Of a stretch of 64,000 nucleotides of DNA, positions 28,598 through 36,680 are shown one piece after another. The first letter of the stretch is position 1, and every line of letters starts with the position of its first letter. A model generated the notes under the pieces. That model searched no databases and was not told the DNA's origin. It saw nothing but the letters and a program-made list of their open reading frames with translations. Position numbers and translations under genes: made by a program. The stretch lies in the NCBI RefSeq assembly GCF_024586915.1, contig NZ_JANBVS010000004.1, positions 1-64,000 on the forward strand, given 5' to 3'. The stretch comes from Bradyrhizobium sp. SRS-191. Its GTDB lineage: Bacteria; Pseudomonadota; Alphaproteobacteria; Rhizobiales; Xanthobacteraceae.

Positions 28598-28705
28598 CAG
28601 CGCGCTCCCTCTCCCCGTTCTTCACGGGGAGAGGGTTGGGGTGAGGGGCAGCCACACCCACCGACCGTGCGGAGAGTCCCCCTCACCCGCATGCGGGGAG
28701 AGGCA
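28598..28705. repeat. Dispersed 'CTCTCCCC' hairpin repeat, compact copy
   Basis: CTCCCTCTCCCCGTTCTTCA followed by CGGGGAGAGGGTTGGGGTGAG forms a strong hairpin. A second pair, CCCCTCACCCGCATGCGGGGAGAGG, follows. It is the same family as 21255-21450 and lies in the 272-bp gap between the racemase-like gene and the ABC ATPase, both read leftwards. It could attenuate read-through between them. Confidence 0.8.
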
Positions 28706-28739
28706 AGGACCGAACAAGCCCTTCAGCCGTGCCGCTTAA

Positions 28740-29489
28740 CTACGCGTCCCGATGCTCCAGCCGTGCCGCGAGCGCTTCCGCCAATCCCGTTGTCGGCTTC
28801 GCCGCTGGCCTGCGGAACGTGCCCGCCGTGGCCTTGCGCATCTTCAGCGCGTGCAGCGCCTCGGCCTGCTTCACCGCCGCGATCACCTGATCGACCACCG
28901 GAACGGGAATGCGATGCGCGACACGCGCCGCCAATCCCGATAGTGGCGCGCCGGCGAAGATCAGCACGTCGGCCTCGTTCTCCTCGACGGCGCGCAGCGC
29001 CAGCTCGACCAGCAGCTCCTCCTTCTCGTGCTGCACGTCGGAGATCTGCTTGAAGCTGCCGTCGAGCATGCGGATGCCGGCGCAGCGCTCCATCAGCCCG
29101 TGCATGCGCACGCACTCCTCGTACCAGGGCCCGAGAGCCTGCGCGAAGGTGACGATGGCAAAGCGGCGGCCGGCCATGCAGGCCGTCAGCATCGCGGCTT
29201 CCGCGAGCCCGATCACCGGCACGTCGAACAGCTCCCGCGCGGCGAACAGGCCGGGATCGCCGAACGCGGCGATGATCGCGGCATCGAACGTGCCATTGCG
29301 CTCCGCCAGCATTTCCAGCGCGACCGCGCCGCCGATCTGCGCTTCAGCGCGCGTGGCGATATAGGGCACGCCGCGCGGCGCTGTGCAGGGGATCAGCGTC
29401 GTGCCGGGCGCGGCGGCGTCTCGGCCGACCTGCAGCATGAGGTCGGTGATGTCGGAGCGGATGTTGGGATTGAGCAGCAGGATGTTCAT
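28740..29489 (-). CDS. Asp/Glu/hydantoin racemase superfamily protein lacking the usual cysteines
   Basis: A 249-residue protein of the HyuE/allantoin-racemase fold (NILLLNPNIRSDITDLM at the start, AFGDPGLFAARELFDVPVIGLAEAA). Cofactor-independent racemases use two cysteines. Here the position usually read CFGDPG is Ala75-Phe-Gly-Asp-Pro-Gly, and the second, usually GCAG, reads FAGAPLSG near residues 178-185. The fold is clear but racemase chemistry is doubtful. Related folds include decarboxylases and maleate isomerases. The start at 29489 gives the conserved N-terminus. It is upstream of the importer operon, and allantoin racemization would fit the context if another residue served. Confidence 0.75.
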   Translation of the reverse strand: MNILLLNPNIRSDITDLMLQVGRDAAAPGTTLIPCTAPRGVPYIATRAEAQIGGAVALEMLAERNGTFDAAIIAAFGDPGLFAARELFDVPVIGLAEAAMLTACMAGRRFAIVTFAQALGPWYEECVRMHGLMERCAGIRMLDGSFKQISDVQHEKEELLVELALRAVEENEADVLIFAGAPLSGLAARVAHRIPVPVVDQVIAAVKQAEALHALKMRKATAGTFRRPAAKPTTGLAEALAARLEHRDA

Positions 29490-29548
29490 GGCGCCTCGCG
29501 AAGGAGACTCAAGCTTGCCCGAGGCGGCGCGGCTCTGTCTACAGCGTC

Positions 29549-30010
29549 TCAAGCCGCGCTAGGAATTCCGCCGATGACGACGGCGATGAAAGTGGCGAGC
29601 ATCGCGGCCGTCGCGCCGACGCTCAGCAATCGCCGCAGTTTCAGAAACCAGGATCGCCGGTCGTCACCGCTGAAGCAGAGCTCATCGACGATGAGTGCCG
29701 CCAGGAGCGCCGCTGTCAGCAGCACCAGCGCCGGCGCGGCCGGCAGCAGGAGGGCCGCCCAGCCGAGCAGCGCCGGCGTGACGCCCCAGGCCATGCGCCA
29801 CCAATCCGCGAGCGCCGGCGTCTGCACCGCGAGCCCCCAATGCACGGCGCCAAGGAAGCTCAGGATGACGGCGCCGTAGGCGATCTGAGCCTGTAGCGCC
29901 ATCAGCCGCGCGGGCTCTCGCCCGGCGATCACCAAAGCCGCCAGACCGATGAACGGGATCAGTCCGCTCAGGCCGAGGATCCGCATGGAGGTGGGAATGC
30001 CGGTGAGCAT
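29549..30010 (-). CDS. DUF3429 family membrane protein
   Basis: A 153-residue protein with about five hydrophobic helices, including LGLSGLIPFIGLAALVI and AYGAVILSFLGAVHWGLA, the latter typical of DUF3429. Its function is unknown. It sits in the inner membrane. It is third in a leftward run with the SDR (30209) and the small zinc-ribbon-like gene (30023), whose stop is 12 bp upstream. Co-occurrence of DUF2256 and DUF3429 genes with an SDR suggests one operon. Confidence 0.82.
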   Translation of the reverse strand: MLTGIPTSMRILGLSGLIPFIGLAALVIAGREPARLMALQAQIAYGAVILSFLGAVHWGLAVQTPALADWWRMAWGVTPALLGWAALLLPAAPALVLLTAALLAALIVDELCFSGDDRRSWFLKLRRLLSVGATAAMLATFIAVVIGGIPSAA

Positions 30011-30022
30011 GCGTGATCTCCC

Positions 30023-30202
30023 CTAGTTTCTGCGCCGCGTCGAAGGAGCGGCGGCTGCCCGCCCCCGCTCCCCGCGGCAGCGATCGGAGCAGAACTTCAC
30101 CTCGTCCCAGTCGCGGGCCCATTTGCGACGCCATGCGAATGGCCGGCCGCAGGCGGCGCAGATCTTGGTCGGCAGGTCGGACTTGCGGCGCATCTTCGGC
30201 AT
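30023..30202 (-). CDS. Small DUF2256-like zinc-ribbon protein
   Basis: A 59-residue basic protein with two CxxC-type pairs, CAACGRPF and CSDRC, spaced like a zinc ribbon. The intervening [18 protein letters not shown] is characteristic of DUF2256. It is too short for default gene finders but has an ATG at 30200-30202, lies 6 bp from the SDR stop and 12 bp from the DUF3429 start, and keeps the four cysteines. It may bind zinc and perhaps nucleic acid. Its function is unknown. Confidence 0.85.
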   Translation of the reverse strand: MPKMRRKSDLPTKICAACGRPFAWRRKWARDWDEVKFCSDRCRGERGRAAAAPSTRRRN

Positions 30203-30208
30203 GGCGCT

Positions 30209-30988
30209 TCACCACGGCACCGGTGTGCCGCCCCAGTCGTAGAAGCCGCCGGAGTTCTTGGCCTCGAGCCGATCGACGACAGCGAGCAGGTGACGCGCGG
30301 CTTCGACCGGAGCGACGCCGCTGGCCGAGGCGAACGGCGCCGACAGTTTCGTCGCCACCGTGCCCGGATGCAGCGCGATGCAGATCGCGTCAGGCGAGCG
30401 GCGGGCCAGCTCGATGGCTGCGCAATGCACGAGCTGGTTCAAAGCTGCTTTCGAGGCGCGGTAGCCGTACCAGCCGCCGAGCCGGTTATCGCCGATCGAG
30501 CCGACCCGCGCCGACAGCGCCGCGAGCATCGCCTTCCCCGTGCGCGGCAGACGTGGCAGCAGATGCTTCATCAGCAAGACTGGTCCGGTCGCGTTGATGG
30601 CGAAGGCGCGGGCAAGACGCTCGGCATCGAGCTCGCGCCAGCTCTTCTCCGGCAGCGCCTCGCCCTCGTGCAGCATCCCGGTGGCGATGATGACGAGCCG
30701 GACCTCGCCTGCTTCCGCAATCTGCTCGGCGGCTCGCGCAAGGCTGTCTTCATCGGTGAGATCGAACGCAGGCGCCATGCCGCGGCTGAAGCCGAGGACG
30801 GTATCGAACCGGCCGCTGTCAGTCAGCGCGACGCTGAGAGCGCTGCCGATGCCGCCGCTGGCGCCGAATACCGCGGCGACTCCGCCGCGCGGAAAGGAAT
30901 CCAGACGGACGGTGAGCCCGGGCAGCGCGTCCGAAGCGGCGTCACGCGTCTGGTTCGCGATCAGCTGGTCCGTCACGTCGATCCTCAT
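30209..30988 (-). CDS. Short-chain dehydrogenase/reductase (C-factor-like)
   Basis: A 259-residue SDR. The nucleotide-binding glycine motif FGASGGIGSAL lies near residue 40, and the catalytic Ser and the Tyr-x-x-x-Lys are in SARVGS and YGYRASKAALN. It resembles the CsgA/C-factor type of SDR, in which the substrate is generally unknown. It uses NAD(P)(H) in the cytoplasm. The start at 30988 is preferred over upstream in-frame starts because those extend into a non-conserved leader overlapping the divergent ABC gene's promoter. It is the first gene of the run with DUF2256 and DUF3429. Confidence 0.85.
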   Translation of the reverse strand: MRIDVTDQLIANQTRDAASDALPGLTVRLDSFPRGGVAAVFGASGGIGSALSVALTDSGRFDTVLGFSRGMAPAFDLTDEDSLARAAEQIAEAGEVRLVIIATGMLHEGEALPEKSWRELDAERLARAFAINATGPVLLMKHLLPRLPRTGKAMLAALSARVGSIGDNRLGGWYGYRASKAALNQLVHCAAIELARRSPDAICIALHPGTVATKLSAPFASASGVAPVEAARHLLAVVDRLEAKNSGGFYDWGGTPVPW

Positions 30989-31199
30989 TGGCGCCGTGCA
31001 GCCGCGGGGAGGGCTGCTCGCAGTGTTAACGAAGTCGTTCCGCACTCGGATCATTGCGCTAGAGTGGACGGAGGCGATCCGGTTCTGACGCTCGGAACCG
31101 GCTGGTCGGGAATGGCGCGTCGCGATCACGATAGGGTGGGCGTTCACCGCGCCGCAACGAGTTGCGTCCAAGTTGTCGATGCGAACCGAATGAGCGGCC

Positions 31200-31949
31200 A
31201 TGACACCAGAGAGCTCCGCCCTTGCTGTGCGAGGGTTAACCAAATGTTTCGAACGGCCGGCCGTCGACGGGCTCGACCTCGTCGTGCGCGCCGGTGAATT
31301 CTATGCGCTGGTCGGCCCCAACGGGGCCGGCAAGACCACGACCTTGCGCATGGTCGCCGGCCTGCTGAAGCCCGATGCCGGCGACATCGCGATCTTCGGC
31401 ATCGACGCGCTTGATGATCCGATCGCAGCGAAGCAGGTCATGGCGTGGGTGTCGGACGAGCCGATGATCTACGACAAGCTCACGCCGCTCGAATATCTCG
31501 AATTCGTCTCCGGGCTCTGGGGCGTCGATCCCGCGAGCTCGGGCCACACGGCGCGCGAGCTTCTGGTCTCGCTCGGGCTCGAGCCGCATCTGCACGAGCG
31601 CTGCGAAGGGTTCTCCAAGGGCATGCGGCAGAAGGTGGCGCTGGCCGGCGCGCTGGTGCACGACCCGCAGCTGATCATCCTCGACGAGCCGCTCACCGGC
31701 CTCGATGCGGTCTCGGCGCGTCACGTCAAGGGTCTCCTGGCCGAGCGCGTCCGCCGCGGCGGCACCGTGATCATGACGACGCATATCCTCGAAGTGGCCG
31801 AGCGCATGGCCGACCGGATCGGTGTCATCGCCGCCGGCCGCATCGTCGCCGAGGGCACGCTGGCCGAGCTGCGCCAACAGAACGGTCGCACCGATACCAG
31901 CCTCGAGGAGCTGTTCATCGCGCTCGTCGACGTCGAGTCCGCGGCATGA
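31200..31949 (+). CDS. ABC transporter ATP-binding protein (exporter type)
   Basis: A 249-residue ATPase with Walker A GPNGAGKTT, the signature FSKGMRQKVALAGAL, Walker B LIILDEPLTGLD and the His of MTTHILEVAE. The sequence resembles CcmA/drug-type export ATPases. It overlaps the permease gene by 4 bp (ATGA at 31946-31949), so the two form one transporter. Its substrate is unknown. Confidence 0.9.
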   Translation: MTPESSALAVRGLTKCFERPAVDGLDLVVRAGEFYALVGPNGAGKTTTLRMVAGLLKPDAGDIAIFGIDALDDPIAAKQVMAWVSDEPMIYDKLTPLEYLEFVSGLWGVDPASSGHTARELLVSLGLEPHLHERCEGFSKGMRQKVALAGALVHDPQLIILDEPLTGLDAVSARHVKGLLAERVRRGGTVIMTTHILEVAERMADRIGVIAAGRIVAEGTLAELRQQNGRTDTSLEELFIALVDVESAA

Positions 31950-33472
31950 CACGGGCAGCCACGCTGGCCTGGTTCGCCCGGCACGAGCTCAGGCTCGCCT
32001 GGCGGGAGTGGCTCAGCATGATCACCGCCGGCCGGCGCCGCCGCACCCGTGCGGCGATCATCGGCCTCGCGCTGTTCGGCGCCATCATGCATCTGCCGGC
32101 CTGGGCCGTGGTCGGCCGCTATGCCGACCTGCAGCCGCCACTCGATAAGACCGCGCTGATCGTGATCACCGCGACCATCATGCTGTCCTGGGCCTTGATG
32201 CTGTCGCAGGCGATCGAGTCGGTCACGCGCGTGTTCTATGCCCGCGCCGATCTCGACCTGATCATGTCGTCGCCGGTGCGGCTCGCCGAGATCTTCTCGG
32301 TCCGCATCGCCGCCATCGCGCTGTCCGTGACCAGCATGGCGCTGCTGCTGGCGACGCCCTTCGTCGACGTGCTGCTGATCGAGGGCGGGGCGCGTTGGCT
32401 CGCCGCCTTTGTCGTGGTCGCGGCCGTCGGCCTTTCGGCTGCCGCGACCGCCATCGCGATCACGATCGTCTTGTTCCGCCTGATCGGTCCGGCGCGCACG
32501 CGGCTGGTCGCGCAGATCCTGGCCGCCGTGATCGGCGCCGGCTTCGTCATCATGCTGCAGATCGCGGCGATCGTTTCCTACGGCACGCTGTCGCGCTTCG
32601 CGGTGCTCACCTCCGATGCCGCAGCCGCCATCGCGCCCGATCCGGACAGCCTCGTCTGGCTGCCGGCCCGCGCCGCGCTCGGCGACCCCCAGGCGCTGCT
32701 GATTCTGCTCGCGGCAGGGTTGCTGTTGCTCGGAATCGTCATGATGGTGTTCTCGCCGCGCTTCGCCGACACCGCGATCAGCGCCGCCGCGCAAGGCGTC
32801 TCCAGCCGCGCCGGCGCGCAGATCCGCAGCTTCCGCGGCGGCTCGCGACAGCAGGCGTTGCGGCGGAAGGAGTTCATGCTGCTGCGGCGCGATCCCTGGC
32901 TGATCTCGCAGACGCTGATGCAGCTGCTCTACCTGGTGCCGCCGGCGCTGCTGCTGTGGCGCAGCTATTCCGATACGTCGCAAGCCGTCATCCTGATCAC
33001 GCCGGTGATCGTGATGGCGGCGGGCCAGCTTGCCGGTGGCCTGGCTTGGCTCACGATCTCCGGCGAGGACGCGCCCGAGCTGGTCGCCACCGCGCCGCTG
33101 CCGGCGGCGCGCATCGTGCGCGCCAAGATCGAGGTCGTGCTGATCACCATCGCGGTGATCTTCGCGCCGTTGGTGCTCGCGCTTGCCTGGGTCGCGCCGT
33201 GGCAGGCCCTGGCGACGACGGCGGCCGTGCTGATCGCGACGATCTCCTCGACGGCGATCCAGCTCTGGTTCCGCATCCAGGCGCGGCGCAGCCAGTTCCG
33301 GCGCCGCCAGACCTCGTCGCGGCTCGCAACCTTCGCCGAAGCCTTCTCCTCGATCGGCTGGGCGGCAACCGCGGCGCTCGCGATCGCGTTGCCGGAGGCC
33401 GCCGTGATCTGCGGCCTGATGACCGCGGGCCTGCTGTTTGCCGCCTGGAAGCTCAGCCCCGCAAGGTCCTGA
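31946..33472 (+). CDS. ABC transporter permease (large, exporter type)
   Basis: A 508-residue membrane protein with roughly ten to twelve hydrophobic segments, starting at an ATG that overlaps the ATPase stop. The N-terminal RRRRTRAAIIGLALFGAIM leads into the first helix. A long cytoplasmic loop holds QQALRRKEFMLLRRDPWL, typical of permeases of the YhaP/ABC-2-like group. It pairs with the ATPase at 31200, and the cargo is unknown. It converges on the epoxide-hydrolase-like gene. Confidence 0.83.
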   Translation: MTRAATLAWFARHELRLAWREWLSMITAGRRRRTRAAIIGLALFGAIMHLPAWAVVGRYADLQPPLDKTALIVITATIMLSWALMLSQAIESVTRVFYARADLDLIMSSPVRLAEIFSVRIAAIALSVTSMALLLATPFVDVLLIEGGARWLAAFVVVAAVGLSAAATAIAITIVLFRLIGPARTRLVAQILAAVIGAGFVIMLQIAAIVSYGTLSRFAVLTSDAAAAIAPDPDSLVWLPARAALGDPQALLILLAAGLLLLGIVMMVFSPRFADTAISAAAQGVSSRAGAQIRSFRGGSRQQALRRKEFMLLRRDPWLISQTLMQLLYLVPPALLLWRSYSDTSQAVILITPVIVMAAGQLAGGLAWLTISGEDAPELVATAPLPAARIVRAKIEVVLITIAVIFAPLVLALAWVAPWQALATTAAVLIATISSTAIQLWFRIQARRSQFRRRQTSSRLATFAEAFSSIGWAATAALAIALPEAAVICGLMTAGLLFAAWKLSPARS

Positions 33473-33477
33473 TCGCG

Positions 33478-34401
33478 TCAGCGTAGCACCTCCATCACGG
33501 CGGCGGCGAACGCCTCGGGCTCCTCCTGCGGCAGGTTGTGACCGGCGCGGATCACGCGATGGGCGATCCGGTTGCTGAACTTCGCGGCATGCGCACGCCC
33601 GTCGGTCGCCGGGATCACGCCATCGCTGTCGCCATCGAGCGTGATGGTCGGCACGGTGATGACGGGCAGCGCCGCCAGTCGCCGTTCGAGCTCGTCATAG
33701 CGGGGGTCGCCCTCGGCCAGTCCGTAGCGGTGGCGATAGCTGTTGATCACGACATCGACGTGGTCCGGATTGTCGAACGCCGCGGCCGCGCGCGCGAAGG
33801 TCGCATCGTCGAACGCCCAGTGCGGCGACCATCGCCGCCACAGCAGGCGGGCGATCTCGGCGCGATGGGCCGCGAGGCCGGCGCGGCCGCGCTCGGTCTG
33901 AAAGTACCATTGGTACCAGAACGCGAATTCGCGCGGCACCGGCGCCGGCTCGAGCGACTTTGCAATATCCTGGATCGGATAGCCGTTGACCGAGACGAGG
34001 CCCACGCAACGCTCGGGCCACAGCGCCGCACCGATGCCGGCGCCGCGGCCGCCCCAATCATAGCCGGCGAACACCGCGCGCGGAATCGCCAGCGCATCCA
34101 TCAGCGCGATCAGGTCGGCGCCGATGGCCGCCTGCTGGCCGGAGCGCGGCGTCGATGCGTCGCGGAAGCGGGTCGGCCCGTAGCCGCGCAGATAAGGCAC
34201 GATGACGCGACAGCCCTGGGCCGCGAGGCGCGGCGTGACGTCGACATAGGAGTGGATGTCGTAGGGATAGCCGTGCAGCAGGATGACGACCGGGCCATCC
34301 GAGGGCCCGCTCTCGACATAGGCGATGCTCAGGACTCCGGCATCGATCGCCTTGATCGGTTGCATCTCCTTCGCCTGCGGCGATCCGTCCCGCTCACTCA
34401 T
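33478..34401 (-). CDS. Alpha/beta hydrolase, epoxide-hydrolase-like
   Basis: A 307-residue hydrolase with LLHGYPYDIHSY (oxyanion hole), the nucleophile elbow AGYDWGGRG carrying Asp rather than Ser, an acid in LDGDSDGVIP and the His in RAGHNLPQEEP. The Asp nucleophile places it with epoxide hydrolases and haloalkane dehalogenases. Its start at 34401 has GGAGG 6 bp upstream. A longer in-frame start upstream is discounted. It is divergent from the MBL-fold gene by about 100 bp. Confidence 0.85.
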   Translation of the reverse strand: MSERDGSPQAKEMQPIKAIDAGVLSIAYVESGPSDGPVVILLHGYPYDIHSYVDVTPRLAAQGCRVIVPYLRGYGPTRFRDASTPRSGQQAAIGADLIALMDALAIPRAVFAGYDWGGRGAGIGAALWPERCVGLVSVNGYPIQDIAKSLEPAPVPREFAFWYQWYFQTERGRAGLAAHRAEIARLLWRRWSPHWAFDDATFARAAAAFDNPDHVDVVINSYRHRYGLAEGDPRYDELERRLAALPVITVPTITLDGDSDGVIPATDGRAHAAKFSNRIAHRVIRAGHNLPQEEPEAFAAAVMEVLR

Positions 34402-34505
34402 GCCATCCTCCCGCTTACCAGCCCTGTCCCATGGGCGCTGCGATGAGGATAGTTCTGATCGCAATTCCTCGCTACACTCACACGCGCTGTTGAAGAGGAA
34501 CCGCC

Positions 34506-35324
34506 ATGCTGCGTTCGCTGCTCCCGCTGCTTGCCGTCCTGGTCTCGTTCGCATCGCCTGTATCGGCGCAGTCGGGACCGCGCACCAGCGAGTGCCTGGC
34601 CATGGCCGGCGAGACGCCGCGCGCCACGCCGGTCAGCCTGCGGCGGACAGCGGCCGCCGGCAACGAGGTGACGATCACCTATGCCGGCCATTCGACGTAC
34701 TTCATCGATACGCCGATGGGCATCCGCATCGCGACCGACTATAGCGGCGCCTATCAGGTTGGTCGGCTGCCCGATGTCATCACCATGAACCGCGCGCATT
34801 CGACGCACTACACGCTGGCGCCCGATCCGCGCATTCCGCATGTCTTGCGCGGCTGGGGCGACGACGGCAAGCCGGCGCAGATCTTCGAGCGCGTCGGCGA
34901 CGTGCTGATCCGCAACATCACCACCGACATCCGCCGCTACTTCAGCGACTCGCTCGGCGGCGACATGATCCGGGACGGCAATTCGATCTTCATCTTCGAG
35001 GTCGCGGGCCTGTGCATCGGCCATCTCGGCCATCTGCACGTCAAGCTCGACGAAACGCATTTCGCCGCGATCGGCCGGCTCGACGTGGTGATGGTGCCGA
35101 TCGACGGCACCTACACGATGTCGCTCGACGGGATCTCCGAGATCACCAAGCGGCTGCGCGCCTCGGTGGTGCTGCCGATGCACCGCTTCGCGACGCCGCT
35201 CGACGAGTTCATGCGCAAGGTCGGGCAGCAGTTCGAGATCGACCGCCGCACCGAGCGCAGCCTGAAGATGTCGCGCGAGCTGCTGCCGTCGAGTCCGACC
35301 GTGATCATCCTCGACGGCGTGTAG
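34506..35324 (+). CDS. Exported metallo-beta-lactamase-fold hydrolase
   Basis: A 272-residue precursor. A signal peptide (hydrophobic residues about 4-20, Ala-Gln-Ser site) is followed by an MBL-fold domain of the UlaG-like type: ITYAGHSTYFIDTPMGIRIATDYSG, GHLGHLHVKLDE and a late LPMHRFATP. Metal-binding His residues are therefore plausible, but the classical HxHxDH is replaced by HSTHY-type sequence. The substrate is unknown. It ends 2 bp before the cupin gene on the other strand. Confidence 0.78.
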   Translation: MLRSLLPLLAVLVSFASPVSAQSGPRTSECLAMAGETPRATPVSLRRTAAAGNEVTITYAGHSTYFIDTPMGIRIATDYSGAYQVGRLPDVITMNRAHSTHYTLAPDPRIPHVLRGWGDDGKPAQIFERVGDVLIRNITTDIRRYFSDSLGGDMIRDGNSIFIFEVAGLCIGHLGHLHVKLDETHFAAIGRLDVVMVPIDGTYTMSLDGISEITKRLRASVVLPMHRFATPLDEFMRKVGQQFEIDRRTERSLKMSRELLPSSPTVIILDGV

Positions 35325-35326
35325 CT

Positions 35327-35779
35327 CTACGCACCGGCCAGGCTGGCACCGCGGCGGCCTTCCGGCGTCAGGAACATGCGCTTGAGCTTGTTGATCACGC
35401 GCACCGCGAGTCCGAGCAGATAAGGCTGGGTCTTCAGGCAGAAGGCGAGCTTCTTGACGTGACCCTCGACGTGCCACTTCGCATGCGCGCCGTCGCGGAA
35501 GAAGATCACGTCGCCCGGCCCATAGCGCTTCGCCGGCAGCCCATCGCTCTCCAGCACGATTGCGCCTTCGAGGATCAGGATGGTCTCGTCGAAATCGTAG
35601 TACCAGTTGAACTTGCCCTCGGTGCAGTGCCAGACGATGGTCGAGCCCAGGCCGTCGCTGCTGCGGGCGACGGTGCAGGAGGTCGCGGTCGGATTGCCCT
35701 CGATGATCCAGGACGGCTCGATCGGCGCCGGCGACAGGTCGACGGCGAGATTGGCGGTTTCGATCAAGGAGGGCGACAT
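35327..35779 (-). CDS. Cupin domain protein
   Basis: A 150-residue single-domain cupin. The two cupin motifs are seen as NWYYDFDETILILEGAIVLE and RYGPGDVIFFRDGAHAKWHV. The first lacks the usual two His residues, so metal binding is uncertain. Similar proteins are of the (S)-ureidoglycine aminohydrolase-like DUF861 group, but no ureide role is implied by the neighbours. The start is one of two adjacent ATG codons (35779 or 35782), with GAGG a few bases upstream. The C-terminal tail is basic. Confidence 0.75.
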   Translation of the reverse strand: MSPSLIETANLAVDLSPAPIEPSWIIEGNPTATSCTVARSSDGLGSTIVWHCTEGKFNWYYDFDETILILEGAIVLESDGLPAKRYGPGDVIFFRDGAHAKWHVEGHVKKLAFCLKTQPYLLGLAVRVINKLKRMFLTPEGRRGASLAGA

Positions 35780-36106
35780 CATGAACCTCAAATATCTGGG
35801 ACTGAAATGACCGGACGCGAGCCGTCATGGGCCTGCAACCATAGCCGGTTGCACCTAATGGCCGCTTTCCGCGGTCGTTAAGATTTGAACCGATCGCCGC
35901 GACCTGCCGTCGCATCACAACCACGCCAGCGCTATAAACATCACGCGAACGCCGCAATTTGTTCGCGGCCTCGCCAAACCTGATGATCTACTGTTTAGCC
36001 GCACTGCAAGATGCGGCCATGCCTCCCGCGGGACGCTTGGCCCATCCTGCAACGTGCCGTCACCATTAAAGATTTTCCGCCGCCGCAGAGATAAGGATTT
36101 CCCAGG
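35780..36106. other. Intergenic spacer
   Basis: A 327-bp divergent spacer between the cupin and DUF4399 genes. Only short open frames are present. An AAGGA-type ribosome site precedes the DUF4399 ATG. No repeat or RNA gene was recognised. Confidence 0.5.
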
Positions 36107-36571
36107 ATGCGCCGACTGAGCCTCGCCATCGCCCTCACGCTGTCCGCCGCCAGCCTTGCCACGACCACATATGTCATGGCCGGCGAGACGCCCGCCCCGG
36201 ACAACGCCAAGGCCTACTTCATCAACCTCAAGGACGGCGACAAGGTCTCCTCGCCCGTCCTCATCCGGTTCGGTCTCTCGGGGATGGGCGTCGCGCCGTC
36301 CGGCACCGAGGCTCCGAACACCGGCCATCATCACCTCCTGATCGACGCGCCCGCGCTCGAAGGCGATGCGCTCAATGAGGCGATCCCAGTCGATGCCGAG
36401 CACGTCCATTTCGGCAAGGGCCAGACCGAAGCCTCGGTCAATCTCTCTCCCGGCAAGCACACCCTGCAGCTCGTGCTCGGCGACTGGAGCCACATCCCGC
36501 ACAACAAGCCGGTGATGTCGGAGCGGATCAGCATCACGGTCGAGCCTGCGACGCAGGCCAAGTCGCCCTAG
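36107..36571 (+). CDS. Exported DUF4399 domain protein
   Basis: A 154-residue precursor with a signal peptide ending near Ala25 (VMAGE). The mature part contains AYFINLKDGDKVSSPVLIRFGLSGMGVAP, TGHHHLLID and KHTLQLVLGDWSHIPH, the conserved His-rich core of DUF4399 proteins. It is periplasmic, and its function is unknown. The paired His clusters could bind a metal such as copper. It is monocistronic and converges on the chemoreceptor, with a short hairpin in between. Confidence 0.85.
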   Translation: MRRLSLAIALTLSAASLATTTYVMAGETPAPDNAKAYFINLKDGDKVSSPVLIRFGLSGMGVAPSGTEAPNTGHHHLLIDAPALEGDALNEAIPVDAEHVHFGKGQTEASVNLSPGKHTLQLVLGDWSHIPHNKPVMSERISITVEPATQAKSP

Positions 36572-36620
36572 CATCGAAGTCGCCTTGGCATCGAAGCCGC
36601 CCCGGCACGCGATCTGCGCG

Positions 36621-36638
36621 GCCCGCGACATCGCGGGC
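36621..36638. terminator. Short GC hairpin between convergent genes
   Basis: GCCCGCGA-CA-TCGCGGGC is an 8-bp perfect palindrome between the DUF4399 stop (36571) and the chemoreceptor stop (36681). There is no T-tract. It may act as a bidirectional 3'-end structure. Confidence 0.35.
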
Positions 36639-36680
36639 TGCGCCTTGCCTCCTGTGTCGATCGTTCGGCTTCCCGTCCAT

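Noticed and set aside
34398..35957. Minus-strand frame of about 520 residues opposite the MBL-fold and cupin genes
   Set aside because: It overlaps two better-supported genes and shows GC-bias composition without motifs.
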